64,000 nt of DNA, from contig NZ_KB910516.1 in assembly GCF_000372825.1 (NCBI RefSeq), positions 1,892,011 through 1,956,010 of the forward strand. Direction: 5' to 3'. The position numbers and the translations under genes were made by a program. This DNA is from Methylobacterium sp. 77. GTDB lineage: Bacteria > Pseudomonadota > Alphaproteobacteria > Rhizobiales > Beijerinckiaceae. A model generated the notes under the pieces. That model was not told the origin of the DNA and made no database searches. It saw only the letters and a list, made by a program, of their open reading frames with translations. This document shows, in pieces, positions 1 to 7,800 of this stretch (position 1 is the stretch's first letter; every line of letters begins with the position of its first letter).

Positions 1-277
1 AATCGTCCAATCCCGGCCCTCCGCAATACCGTACTGGTGGATCAAAGCCGATGTGCCTGTCCATTCGGCGACGTCGGAACGATGGCTCTGTTTCCCGCCC
101 ATCACGGCCCGCCCCGACGGCTCGGCAGGGGCCGTCCAGACCGCATCGCGGCACCCCGAGCAAGCGGGTGCCATACCGCACGACGTTCCGGAGAGAGCAG
201 GCCTACATCGGGACTACACAAGAACTCACGGCCCACCGCCCACTGACGGAGACCGCGAAAACAGATAGGACCGTGTC

Positions 278-550
278 ATGAATACCCGTCTTTCTTCTGC
301 CGTTGCTGCTGTCGTCCTGAGCGTTGGCGCCGTTGCTTCGCCTGCTCTTGCTCAGAGCTACAATGCCCCCGCCGGCATCTCGGCCTATGCCGCTCCCGGC
401 AATGCCGGTCGACAGGTTGTCGCCGATGACGAACTGACCACCGGGTCCGTCGTCAGCCGCCGCGGCACCGATTCCGCCCGGGAAGGCAATGCCGAGCAGA
501 ACAGCTTCCCGGTCTGGCAGTACGGCCGCACCTCGGGCGGCCCGCGCTAA
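278..550 (+). CDS. small secreted hypothetical protein
   Basis: A 90-residue protein with a clear Sec signal peptide: a short basic start, a hydrophobic Ala/Val core and an ALA-QS cleavage site near residue 25. The mature part is about 65 residues, polar, rich in Ala, Gly, Ser and Arg, without cysteine or any motif I recognise. It is probably periplasmic or secreted. It is transcribed alone and is followed by a very strong hairpin. The signal peptide supports this ATG. Function unknown. Confidence 0.75.
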   Translation: MNTRLSSAVAAVVLSVGAVASPALAQSYNAPAGISAYAAPGNAGRQVVADDELTTGSVVSRRGTDSAREGNAEQNSFPVWQYGRTSGGPR

Positions 551-566
551 ACACCGTCTCGGACGT

Positions 567-612
567 CACGAACGAAAGCGGCGGGGCGAGAGCCCCGCCG
601 CTTTCGTTCGTG
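567..612. terminator. bidirectional intrinsic terminator (21-bp perfect stem, GAGA loop)
   Basis: Positions 567-587 are perfectly complementary to 592-612, leaving a four-base GAGA loop. The GC-rich inner stem and the AT-richer outer part with an AAA/TTT run fit a terminator usable from both sides. It lies between the small secreted gene on the plus strand and the convergent amidohydrolase gene ending at 653. Confidence 0.85.
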
Positions 613-652
613 CGTGGGGGGAGGTCGTATCGCCCCTTCGCTTTCGCTTGGA

Positions 653-1399
653 TCAGCCGGCTTCCGGCATCAACGGCCGAAGGAGCTTGGCAAAGCGCGC
701 CGCCCATTCGATCTGGCCCGGCTCCAGGGCGATGAGGTCCTGCCGGATCTCGACGAGGGCGTTGGGCAGGCCGCGCGCGATGGCGTGGCGATCGATCGTG
801 TCGCCGGGCAGGCCGCCACCATACGGTTCGTTGTCGCCCACCGTCAGCCCGGCCGGGTCGGCGCGCAGGCCCGCGATGAGGGGGGCGCTCATGCGGTCGT
901 CCCCGTCCCACAGGATGCCCACGTGCCAGGGCCGCATGGCGCCTCGCCAGGACGCCGTGAAACTGTGCATGGTGACGATGGAGGGCGGCACCTCCGCCGC
1001 CATGCCTTGCGCGACGGCCGCGTTCACCGCCTCGTCGAAGGGCGCATAGAAGCGGCGGATGCGCTCGTCCTTGCCGGCCTCGTCGATACGGGCATTGCCC
1101 GGCACCACGGCGCCGTCCGAAAGGCGCATGACCAGCGTCGGGTCCTCGCGTCCCCGGTTGGGATCGATGATGAGGCGCGAGAACCGGGTGAGGATGGCCG
1201 GCGCGCCGAGATGCGCGGCGAGGCGCCGGGTCACTTCGGCGGCGCCGATATCGTAGGCGATGTGGCGCGCGAATTCCCGCTCCGGCACCCCGAGCTGGTC
1301 GAGATCGTCCGGGACGTGATTCGAGGCATGCTCGCAGATCAGCAGGATTCCGGAGGCGGGATCGCCGGGAATCGTCTCGACGGGATGCGGCGGCAACAT
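653..1399 (-). CDS. N-formylglutamate amidohydrolase family protein
   Basis: About 248 residues matching the N-formylglutamate amidohydrolase (FGase/HutG-like) family, zinc enzymes that hydrolyse N-formylglutamate to formate and glutamate. Visible family segments are CEHASNHVP near residue 21, DIGAAEVTRRLA, SRLIIDPNR and TMHSFTASW; the His and Glu residues in these are the expected metal ligands. The frame stays open upstream to about 1603, but that extension is Arg/Pro-rich and unlike the family, so I place the start at the ATG at 1399. It is divergent from the glycerate kinase gene. No other histidine-degradation genes are present, so the physiological substrate is not certain. Confidence 0.8.
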   Translation of the reverse strand: MLPPHPVETIPGDPASGILLICEHASNHVPDDLDQLGVPEREFARHIAYDIGAAEVTRRLAAHLGAPAILTRFSRLIIDPNRGREDPTLVMRLSDGAVVPGNARIDEAGKDERIRRFYAPFDEAVNAAVAQGMAAEVPPSIVTMHSFTASWRGAMRPWHVGILWDGDDRMSAPLIAGLRADPAGLTVGDNEPYGGGLPGDTIDRHAIARGLPNALVEIRQDLIALEPGQIEWAARFAKLLRPLMPEAG

Positions 1400-1606
1400 G
1401 AGGCGGGCACGGTCCTTCTGGGCCGGATCGGGAGGAGATCCCCGGTCGGCGGGCAGGAAACACGCCGCCGGTGGCGTCATCGCACGCTTGCCGAGGCGGC
1501 GGGGCTCGGGCACAGCACGTATAGGCGATCGCGCCGCCACGGCAACAATCCGGCGGACAAGCAATCCGGCCCGCGCGATCGGACCTTGATGAGACACGGA
1601 CACGCC

Positions 1607-2935
1607 ATGACCGCGCCTTCACACGCCTCGCCCGCCCCCTCCCCTTCGTCCCACGATGCCGCTCGCGGCCTGCTTCTCGGCTTCCTCGACGAAGCGATCG
1701 CCGCCGCGCATCCGTCCCGCTGCCTCGTGCCGCACCTGCCCGCGCCGGGGAAAGGCCGCTTGATCATCCTCGGCGCCGGCAAGGCCGGCGGCAGCATGGC
1801 CGCGGTCGCGAGCCGGTTCTACCGGGAGCAGCACGGCGTCGACGAGAGCCGCATCGTCGGCCTCGCGGTGGCCCGCCACGGCTACGGCGAGGAAGCCCCG
1901 ATGATCCGCATGGTCGAGGCCGGGCACCCGGTGCCGGACCAGGCCGGCATCGACGCTACCATCGACGCCCTGAAGATCGCGGCCGATGCCGGCCCGGAGG
2001 ACGACGTGCTGGTGCTGCTGTCGGGCGGCGGGTCCGCCAACTGGATCGCGCCCGCCGGCGACCTCACCCTCGGCGAGAAGCAGGCGATCACCAAGGCGCT
2101 GCTGCGCTCCGGTGCGCCGATCAACGAGATCAACGCGGTGCGCAAGCACCTCTCCCGGATCAAGGGCGGCCGCCTCGCCATGATGGCCCGCAACGCCCGC
2201 TCGATCCTGACCCTGGCCATCTCCGATGTGCCGCATGACGACCCGGCGGTGATCGCCTCCGGCCCCACCGTGCCCGATCCCTCGACCCTGGCCGATGCCC
2301 GCGCCATCTGCGAGCGCCGCGGCATTCCCCTGCCGGAGACCGCCAAGGCGCTGTTGAACGACCCGGCCAACGAGACGCCGAAGGCGGGCGATCCCGCCTT
2401 TGCCCGCGCCGAATACCGCATCATCGCCCGGCCCATCGACGCCCTGGACGCCGCCGCCGAAGCGGCACGGCGCGCCGGCTACGAGGTCGTGATGCTCGGC
2501 CCCGACGTCGAAGGCGAGGCCCGCGAGGTCGCGGCGGAGCACGCGAGCCTCGCCAAGGAGATGAAGGCGGCCGGCCGCAAGGTGGCGATCATCTCGGGCG
2601 GCGAACTCACCGTCACCATCGTCGGCGAGGGCCATGGCGGTCCCAACCAGGAATACGCCCTCGCCCTCGCTCTCGGCCTCGGCGGCGAGCCCGGCATCCT
2701 CGGCATCGCCGCCGATACCGACGGCACCGATGGCGGGCGCGGCGAGGCCACCGACCCGGCCGGCGGTCTGGTCGATCCGACGACGCTGGAGCGCGCCCGC
2801 GCCGCTGGCCTCGATCCGGCTGCCATGCTGGCGGACAATGATTCGACGAAGTTCTTCGCCACGATCGGCGATCTCGTCCAGCCGGGTCCCACGCGCACCA
2901 ATGTCAACGATTGCCGCATCATCCTCGTCGGTTGA
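1607..2935 (+). CDS. gckA: glycerate 2-kinase (MOFRL family)
   Basis: A 442-residue GckA/TtuD-type glycerate kinase that phosphorylates D-glycerate with ATP; in methylotrophs this step of the serine cycle gives 2-phosphoglycerate. The N-terminal nucleotide domain has GAGKAGGSM near residue 55 and LLSGGGSANW near 142, followed by the conserved NAVRKHLS segment. The C-terminal MOFRL domain contains GGELTVT, GGPNQEYAL and DTDGTDG, and ends TRTNVND. Older annotations name this family hydroxypyruvate reductase. The ATG at 1607 starts where homology begins; another in-frame ATG lies at 1589. The stop is directly followed by the DUF1036 gene, and pyk lies about 1.3 kb downstream. Confidence 0.92.
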   Translation: MTAPSHASPAPSPSSHDAARGLLLGFLDEAIAAAHPSRCLVPHLPAPGKGRLIILGAGKAGGSMAAVASRFYREQHGVDESRIVGLAVARHGYGEEAPMIRMVEAGHPVPDQAGIDATIDALKIAADAGPEDDVLVLLSGGGSANWIAPAGDLTLGEKQAITKALLRSGAPINEINAVRKHLSRIKGGRLAMMARNARSILTLAISDVPHDDPAVIASGPTVPDPSTLADARAICERRGIPLPETAKALLNDPANETPKAGDPAFARAEYRIIARPIDALDAAAEAARRAGYEVVMLGPDVEGEAREVAAEHASLAKEMKAAGRKVAIISGGELTVTIVGEGHGGPNQEYALALALGLGGEPGILGIAADTDGTDGGRGEATDPAGGLVDPTTLERARAAGLDPAAMLADNDSTKFFATIGDLVQPGPTRTNVNDCRIILVG

Positions 2936-2939
2936 GGGC

Positions 2940-3398
2940 GTGAACCGCGCACCGATCCCCTTCCCCGCATTGGGGAGGGGGGCCTTCGCCGCCGCGCTCG
3001 CCCTGTTCTGTCTGGCCGCCTCGCCCGCCCGCGCCGATCTGCGGATGTGCAACCAGACCGCCAGCAAGGTCGGCATCGCGCTCGGATATCGCGATACGCA
3101 GGGCTGGGTGACGGAGGGCTGGTGGGACGTGGCGCCCAAGGGCTGCGAGACCCTGCTGCGCGGGGCGCTGACGGCGCGGTTCTACTACGTGTTCGCGGTG
3201 GATTACACGCGCGGCGGCGAGTGGAACGGCCGCTCGCTGATGTGCACCAAGGATGCCGAATTCACGATCCGCGGCGTCGAGGATTGCCTCGCCCGCGGCT
3301 TCGACCGCAACGGGTTCTACGAGGTCGATACCGGCGAGCAGAAGAGCTGGACGATCCAGCTCACCGACCCGAGCCAGCCCGTCGCGCCGTCGCCTTGA
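2940..3398 (+). CDS. DUF1036 secreted protein
   Basis: A 152-residue protein with a signal peptide (hydrophobic FAAALALFCLAAS, cleavage after ARA near residue 32) and a mature DUF1036 domain beginning DLRMCNQTASKVGIALGY. Four cysteines in the mature part (in LRMCNQ, KGCETL, LMCTKD and EDCLAR) could form two disulfides in the periplasm. The GTG at 2940 lies five bases after the gckA stop, so the two genes are probably co-transcribed and possibly translationally coupled. DUF1036 has no established biochemical role. Its place between gckA and pyk is a pattern I recall from other Rhizobiales. Confidence 0.85.
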   Translation: MNRAPIPFPALGRGAFAAALALFCLAASPARADLRMCNQTASKVGIALGYRDTQGWVTEGWWDVAPKGCETLLRGALTARFYYVFAVDYTRGGEWNGRSLMCTKDAEFTIRGVEDCLARGFDRNGFYEVDTGEQKSWTIQLTDPSQPVAPSP

Positions 3399-3680
3399 GG
3401 CCACGGGCTGCGGTAGCGTGCTCCACGACCGGGGAACGGCCGATTCCGTGAGGCACGCCACCGGATCCGGGACAAGTCCGTGACCGGCCTGCCGTCATGA
3501 GGACCGAAAACGACGAACCGGGACTGATCGAGCATCCGGCCCCGCCCCGGCCGATGATTCCGAGCTGAAGATCACTCGCGGGTTCTTGGCTCGACGAGCG
3601 CCGTATTTCAGTCGCAAGACGAGGCCGCGATACGCCATGCCGTCTTCGACTGTGTTTCGAAAGGGTTCAAATCTTGAGAA

Positions 3681-3821
3681 TCACGACTCGTTGGCAGAGG
3701 TAGGATTGGCTTTCCTGCTGTCGATCCGAGCCTTGCGACGACCAGCTTTGCGAGCTTCAATACGAGCGTCGCGCTTCTTCTGCGATTTCTCTGAACGATG
3801 AGCGGAATGTTGCTCGTCCAT
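3681..3821 (-). CDS. small basic protein, 46 aa
   Basis: A short reading frame beginning ATG at 3821 and ending TGA at 3681, preceded by an excellent ribosome-binding site (AGGAG, about eight bases upstream). The product starts MDEQHSAHRSEKSQKKRD and continues with alternating Lys/Arg/Ala stretches (ARKAGRRKARID), so it is highly basic and probably a single charged helix. Codon use is less GC-biased than in neighbouring genes. It could bind nucleic acid or ribosomes, but no family is recognised. Reading-frame chance is hard to exclude at this length; the ribosome-binding site is the main support. Confidence 0.6.
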   Translation of the reverse strand: MDEQHSAHRSEKSQKKRDARIEARKAGRRKARIDSRKANPTSANES

Positions 3822-4213
3822 TGATTTCTCTCCTGTCTGATCTTGATCAAGACCGGGCTGGAAATCCGGCCTCGCATTGGCGGGACTACATCAGGGATCC
3901 CCGGCATGTAAACCCCAAGGCCTTCCCCGAGAAAGGGTTTTACGATTTCGAGGGCCTCACTTCGCCGAGATCGCAAGATCGATCATGGGTCCGATCATCA
4001 AGGTTTGCGAGGGCTCGATTCGGGTACCGCCAAGTAACGGACATCCTTCCCGTCACGCCGACGACGGGATCGCGTGCGGGCGGAAGGACACGCGATATCC
4101 AATGCGTGCCACAGGGAAGCTTGACGTGGATGCCTACCCGGTGCTTGTGGCCCCTCGCCCGCAATCGGCCGTTCGAATCCGAACGGGTGTCCTCAAGATT
4201 ACTGGAGGCTGGA
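3822..4213. other. intergenic region upstream of pyk
   Basis: About 390 bases between the divergent small basic gene and pyk. I see no convincing coding sequence; the frame of pyk is open upstream but that part lacks homology to pyruvate kinase. It must hold the promoters of both genes. A GGAGG at 4204-4208 is the ribosome-binding site for the GTG start of pyk. Confidence 0.5.
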
Positions 4214-5650
4214 GTGAAACGCTCGCGCCGCACGAAGATCATCGCCACCCTGGGTCCGGCCTCCGACACGCCGGAGATGATCGAGAAGCTGTTCCGCGCC
4301 GGTGCGGATGTCTTCCGGCTCAACATGAGCCACCTTCCGCGCGAGAAGCTGCCCGAGAAGATCGAGGTGATTCGCACCATCGAACGGGAGCTGCGCCGGC
4401 CCATCGCCGTCCTGGTCGATCTGCAGGGGCCGAAGCTGCGCGTGGCGGCCTTCGCCGAGGGCAGCGCGGTGCTCGAGAACGGGACGTCCTTCGTCCTCGA
4501 TTCGGACCCGACCCCGGGCGATGTGAGCCGCGTCTACCTGCCGCATCCCGAGATCCTCTCGGCGCTGGAGCCCGGCCACGTCGTCATCATCGATGACGGA
4601 AAGCTGCGGCTGATCGTGACCGAAGTCTCCGAAGGCCGCGCCGTCACCAAGGTCGTCATCGGCGGCAGGATCTCCAACCGCAAGGGCGTCTCCCTGCCCG
4701 ACACCGTGATCCCGGTGGCGGCGATGACCGAGAAGGACCGCGGCGACCTCGAGGCCGGGCTGAATGCCGGGGCGGACTGGATCGCCGTCTCCTTCGTCCA
4801 GCGCCCCGAGGACGTGGCCGAGGTGAAGAAGGTCGCCGCCGGCCGCGCCCTGGTCATGGCCAAGATCGAGAAGCCGCAGGCGCTCACCCGCCTCGACGAG
4901 ATCATCGAAATCTCCGACGGGATCATGGTCGCGCGCGGCGATCTCGGCGTGGAGATGCCCCTGGAACAGGTGCCCGGCGTGCAGAAGCGCATCACGCGCG
5001 GTGCCCGGCGTCTCGGCAAGCCCGTCGTCGTCGCGACGCAGATGCTCGAATCGATGATCACGGCGCCGGTGCCCACCCGCGCCGAGGTCTCCGATGTGGC
5101 GACCGCCGTCTACGAAGGCGCGGATGCCGTGATGTTGTCGGCCGAGAGCGCCTCCGGCGCATTCCCGATCGAGGCGATCTCGATGATGAGCCGCATCGCC
5201 GAGCAGGTGGAGCGAGACGCCCTCTACTGGACGATCCTCACCGCCCAGCGCTCGGAACCCGACGCCACCGCCTCGGACGCCATCGCCGCCGCCGCCCATC
5301 AGATGGTGGACGCCCTCGGCCTCTCGGCGATCATGGCCTGGACCCATTCGGGATCGACCGCTCTGCGGCTCGCCCGCTCGCGGCCCAATGCCACGATCAT
5401 CGCCCTCACCCCGAAGCGCGAGACCGCCCGCCGGCTCGCCATGTGCTGGGGAACGCACCCGATCGTCACCAACGACGCCAGCGATGTCGACGACATGGCC
5501 TTCCGGGCGGCGAAGTTCGCCGTGCGCGAGCGCTTCGCCGATATCGGCGACCGCGTCATCGTGGTGGCCGGCGTGCCGTTCGGGACGCCGGGCGCCACCA
5601 ACCTGGTGCGGATCGCCTTCGTCACCCGCGACCACGCCGCGAGAGCCTGA
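4214..5650 (+). CDS. pyk: pyruvate kinase
   Basis: A 478-residue pyruvate kinase converting phosphoenolpyruvate and ADP to pyruvate and ATP in the cytoplasm. It begins RRTKIIATLGPAS and shows FRLNMSH, the K/Mg site segment MAKIEKPQAL, the active-site signature MVARGDLGVEMP, and the TRAEVSDVATAVYEGADA and LSAESASGAFP segments, ending with the C-terminal effector domain. The start is a GTG at 4214, chosen because homology begins there and GGAGG lies six bases upstream. With gckA nearby, enolase would link the two reactions (2-phosphoglycerate to PEP to pyruvate). Confidence 0.95.
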   Translation: MKRSRRTKIIATLGPASDTPEMIEKLFRAGADVFRLNMSHLPREKLPEKIEVIRTIERELRRPIAVLVDLQGPKLRVAAFAEGSAVLENGTSFVLDSDPTPGDVSRVYLPHPEILSALEPGHVVIIDDGKLRLIVTEVSEGRAVTKVVIGGRISNRKGVSLPDTVIPVAAMTEKDRGDLEAGLNAGADWIAVSFVQRPEDVAEVKKVAAGRALVMAKIEKPQALTRLDEIIEISDGIMVARGDLGVEMPLEQVPGVQKRITRGARRLGKPVVVATQMLESMITAPVPTRAEVSDVATAVYEGADAVMLSAESASGAFPIEAISMMSRIAEQVERDALYWTILTAQRSEPDATASDAIAAAAHQMVDALGLSAIMAWTHSGSTALRLARSRPNATIIALTPKRETARRLAMCWGTHPIVTNDASDVDDMAFRAAKFAVRERFADIGDRVIVVAGVPFGTPGATNLVRIAFVTRDHAARA

Positions 5651-5651
5651 T

Positions 5652-5671
5652 CGGCGAGCGCCCTCTCGCCG
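5652..5671. terminator. weak hairpin between convergent genes
   Basis: Seven complementary bases (CGGCGAG and CTCGCCG) flank a six-base loop directly after the pyk stop and before the convergent hydrolase stop. There is no T-run, so termination is only a possibility. Confidence 0.3.
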
Positions 5672-5684
5672 TCGAGGGGCCGCA

Positions 5685-6698
5685 TCAGGGCGCGACGGTC
5701 TCGCGTCCCGGTGCAGCGATCCCCTCGGCGAGGCGCTCGACGGCATCCACGAGCGCCTCTGTCGCCACGTAGGGGACCATGTGGCCGATGCCGGGCAGGA
5801 GCACCAGCCGGGCGCCGGGAATGGCCCTGGCGAGGGGTTCCGCCTGTCGCGACGCCGGGACGGCGGCATCCGCGTCGCCGGAGACGATCACGGTCGGGGC
5901 CGTGATCGTGCCGTAGCGCGGAGCCTGGGCCGCGAGGGCGGCGGGGAGGCCGATGAGATCGTGGAGGTTGGCGATCATCGTCTGCGGCCTCAGCACAAGG
6001 GCGGAGCGGCTGCGGTCGAGATAATCCTCGGGGAGGTCCTGCGGCCGGAAGGCGGCGCGGCCCGCGCGCTCGAGATAGGAGAGGCCGACCGGCGTCGCCA
6101 GGGTGCGGCCGAGGAGCCAGGTCACCGGCGGCTTCAGCGCGACGCGGTAGTACCACGGCACCGCGCCCATGCTCGGGAACGGCATCGCCACCGGCGCGAC
6201 CAGCACGAGGCCGGCGACGACTTCCGGATGGTCGAGGGCGATGGCGGTGGCCAGCGCGCCGGACCAGGAATGGCCGAGCAGGATCACCGGCCCCGTCTTC
6301 ATGCGGTCCAGCGCCTGCGCGATGGCATTCCCCTGCGCCGCCGGCACCGCCATGTCGCGGCCGCCGAGACGGTCACTCCAGCCGAATCCCGGCCTGTCGA
6401 AGGCGATGACGCGAAAGCCCTCCCCGGCGAGCCGGCGGCCGACGCCTTCCATCGGGTCGGCCGCATTGGCCGAGGCTCCGTGCAGGAGCACGATGATGCC
6501 CTTGGGAGAGTCTTTAGGGCCGGCTTCGATGGTGGCGAGGCGCCCGCCATTCACCTCGACGTAGGGCCCCTGCGGCGGGAAACGCGCGGCGACGCGCAGC
6601 GTGACGATCAGGGTGACCAGGGCGCCGGCCGCGAGCACGCTGACGATCAGCCCGGCGATCGCGGCCGCGATCAGGCCGAGCCAGTGGAGCAGGATCAT
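5685..6698 (-). CDS. alpha/beta hydrolase, membrane-anchored
   Basis: A 337-residue alpha/beta-hydrolase-fold protein. Residues 8-36 form a hydrophobic N-terminal segment that probably anchors it in the inner membrane. The nucleophile elbow is GHSWSG with Ser144; the HG oxyanion motif is LLHGASANAADP near 71; the acid is probably the Asp in VSGDADAAVP; and the catalytic His lies in GIGHMVPY. The core resembles haloperoxidase/epoxide-hydrolase-type esterases, but the substrate cannot be read from sequence. It starts six bases after the TPR gene stop, so the two likely form an operon. Confidence 0.8.
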   Translation of the reverse strand: MILLHWLGLIAAAIAGLIVSVLAAGALVTLIVTLRVAARFPPQGPYVEVNGGRLATIEAGPKDSPKGIIVLLHGASANAADPMEGVGRRLAGEGFRVIAFDRPGFGWSDRLGGRDMAVPAAQGNAIAQALDRMKTGPVILLGHSWSGALATAIALDHPEVVAGLVLVAPVAMPFPSMGAVPWYYRVALKPPVTWLLGRTLATPVGLSYLERAGRAAFRPQDLPEDYLDRSRSALVLRPQTMIANLHDLIGLPAALAAQAPRYGTITAPTVIVSGDADAAVPASRQAEPLARAIPGARLVLLPGIGHMVPYVATEALVDAVERLAEGIAAPGRETVAP

Positions 6699-6704
6699 GT
6701 CCGG

Positions 6705-7361
6705 CTAGAGATCCCGACCCTCGATATCGGGTTTCAGCTTGTCGATGGCGCTCTGGAGCTTCTCCATGCGCGGATAGATGGCGGCGGCGCGGCGGAAGGC
6801 GTCGAGGGCGCGGCGCTTGTCGTCGATGGACAGGTAGATCCGGCCCAAAGCCGCCCAGGCCTCGTAATGGCGCGGTTCCAGCACCAGCGTCCGCTGAAGG
6901 TCGGCAATGGCATTGGTCGGGTCGGTGAGCAGCCAGAACACCGTGGCCCGCCGGTTCCAGCCCTCGGCCCAATGCGGTTCGAGGGTGGTGGCGCGGTCCA
7001 TCAACTCGACGGCGAGGGGAAAATCCCGGCCCGACATCGCCTGGCGGGCGCGCTCGGTGAGGAGGTCGGCGGTGGCGCTGCCGGACCGGCCGAGGCGCTG
7101 CTCGATCAGCCGCGAGATGCCCTTGGCTTCGGCATCGTCGTCCGATGCCTTCAGGCGGAGGTAGAGGTCGTCGAGGCTCGGCGCCTGAGCCTTCTTCGGA
7201 GCTTCCCTGCCCTCGTCACGGCCCCGGTTCGGCCCTGCCTGGGGCGCTCCGTCCTGATTCGCCAAAGTCAGCGCTTCGACGGACGACACCGACAACGAAA
7301 AAAACGCGGCGCCCAGGAGCGCAGCGTTCACGAGAATGCCGAACGGTCGTGAAAGCGTCAT
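6705..7361 (-). CDS. TPR-repeat exported protein
   Basis: A 218-residue protein with an N-terminal signal sequence (hydrophobic region 8-30), a charged linker rich in Gly/Arg/Lys/Asp, and three or more tetratricopeptide repeats from about residue 95, visible as AVELMDRATTLEPHWAEGW, AIADLQRTLVLEPRHYEAW and ALDAFRRAAAIYPR. TPRs are protein-interaction scaffolds, probably periplasmic here. It directly precedes the alpha/beta hydrolase gene on the same strand, so the two could work together. No enzymatic motif is present. Confidence 0.8.
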   Translation of the reverse strand: MTLSRPFGILVNAALLGAAFFSLSVSSVEALTLANQDGAPQAGPNRGRDEGREAPKKAQAPSLDDLYLRLKASDDDAEAKGISRLIEQRLGRSGSATADLLTERARQAMSGRDFPLAVELMDRATTLEPHWAEGWNRRATVFWLLTDPTNAIADLQRTLVLEPRHYEAWAALGRIYLSIDDKRRALDAFRRAAAIYPRMEKLQSAIDKLKPDIEGRDL

Positions 7362-7442
7362 GGGGGCGAGCTTCCTCGCCCTTCACGTCGCCGTCAACAG
7401 GCGTGCTTGACGCGGGCGCTCCGTCGGAAGCGCCGCGTGGCC

Positions 7443-7568
7443 TCAGCCCTGGCGAGCCTTGAAGCGCTTCTGCGTCTTGTTGATGACGTAGACGCGGCCC
7501 TTGCGGCGCACGAGCTGGTTGTCCCGGTGACGGCCGCGCAGGGACTTGAGGGAGTTGCGAATCTTCAT
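7443..7568 (-). CDS. rpmJ: 50S ribosomal protein L36
   Basis: A 41-residue protein beginning [17 protein letters not shown] and ending KRFKARQG, unmistakably bacterial ribosomal protein L36. It lacks the four zinc-binding cysteines of the zinc-ribbon form, so it is the cysteine-free (C-minus) type usual in Alphaproteobacteria. It binds 23S rRNA in the large subunit. The gene stands alone here and the start is fixed by homology. Confidence 0.95.
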   Translation of the reverse strand: MKIRNSLKSLRGRHRDNQLVRRKGRVYVINKTQKRFKARQG

Positions 7569-7755
7569 CGGTCTCACGTCGGCCGGGGTTGAGCCCGCCG
7601 CCTGTCCATAGGGTCTCGGGGACGAGGCACCTTGGAAAGGCGTCCTCGGCGATGGCAGTACACGCATCGCGGAAAGGCGGTTGCCATATCAGGCTTGAGC
7701 GCTTGAAGGCAAGGTGCAACCGACATGTCGGGGATGCGGATTTTCCGGGGTATGG

Positions 7756-7774
7756 CCCCGGCGCACGGCCGGGG
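7756..7774. terminator. hairpin downstream of type I secretion operon
   Basis: CCCCGG at 7756-7761 pairs with CCGGGG at 7769-7774 around a seven-base loop, about 30 bases beyond the stop of the membrane fusion gene. On the minus strand it is followed shortly by GGAAAATCC, with no proper T-run. Weak candidate. Confidence 0.3.
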
Positions 7775-7800
7775 GGCATTTCGTCGGCGTCGTCGAGGCC

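Noticed and set aside
5388-7352. A 654-codon plus-strand frame across the hydrolase and TPR genes
   Set aside because: It runs antisense to two genes with clear motifs and has no domain of its own.
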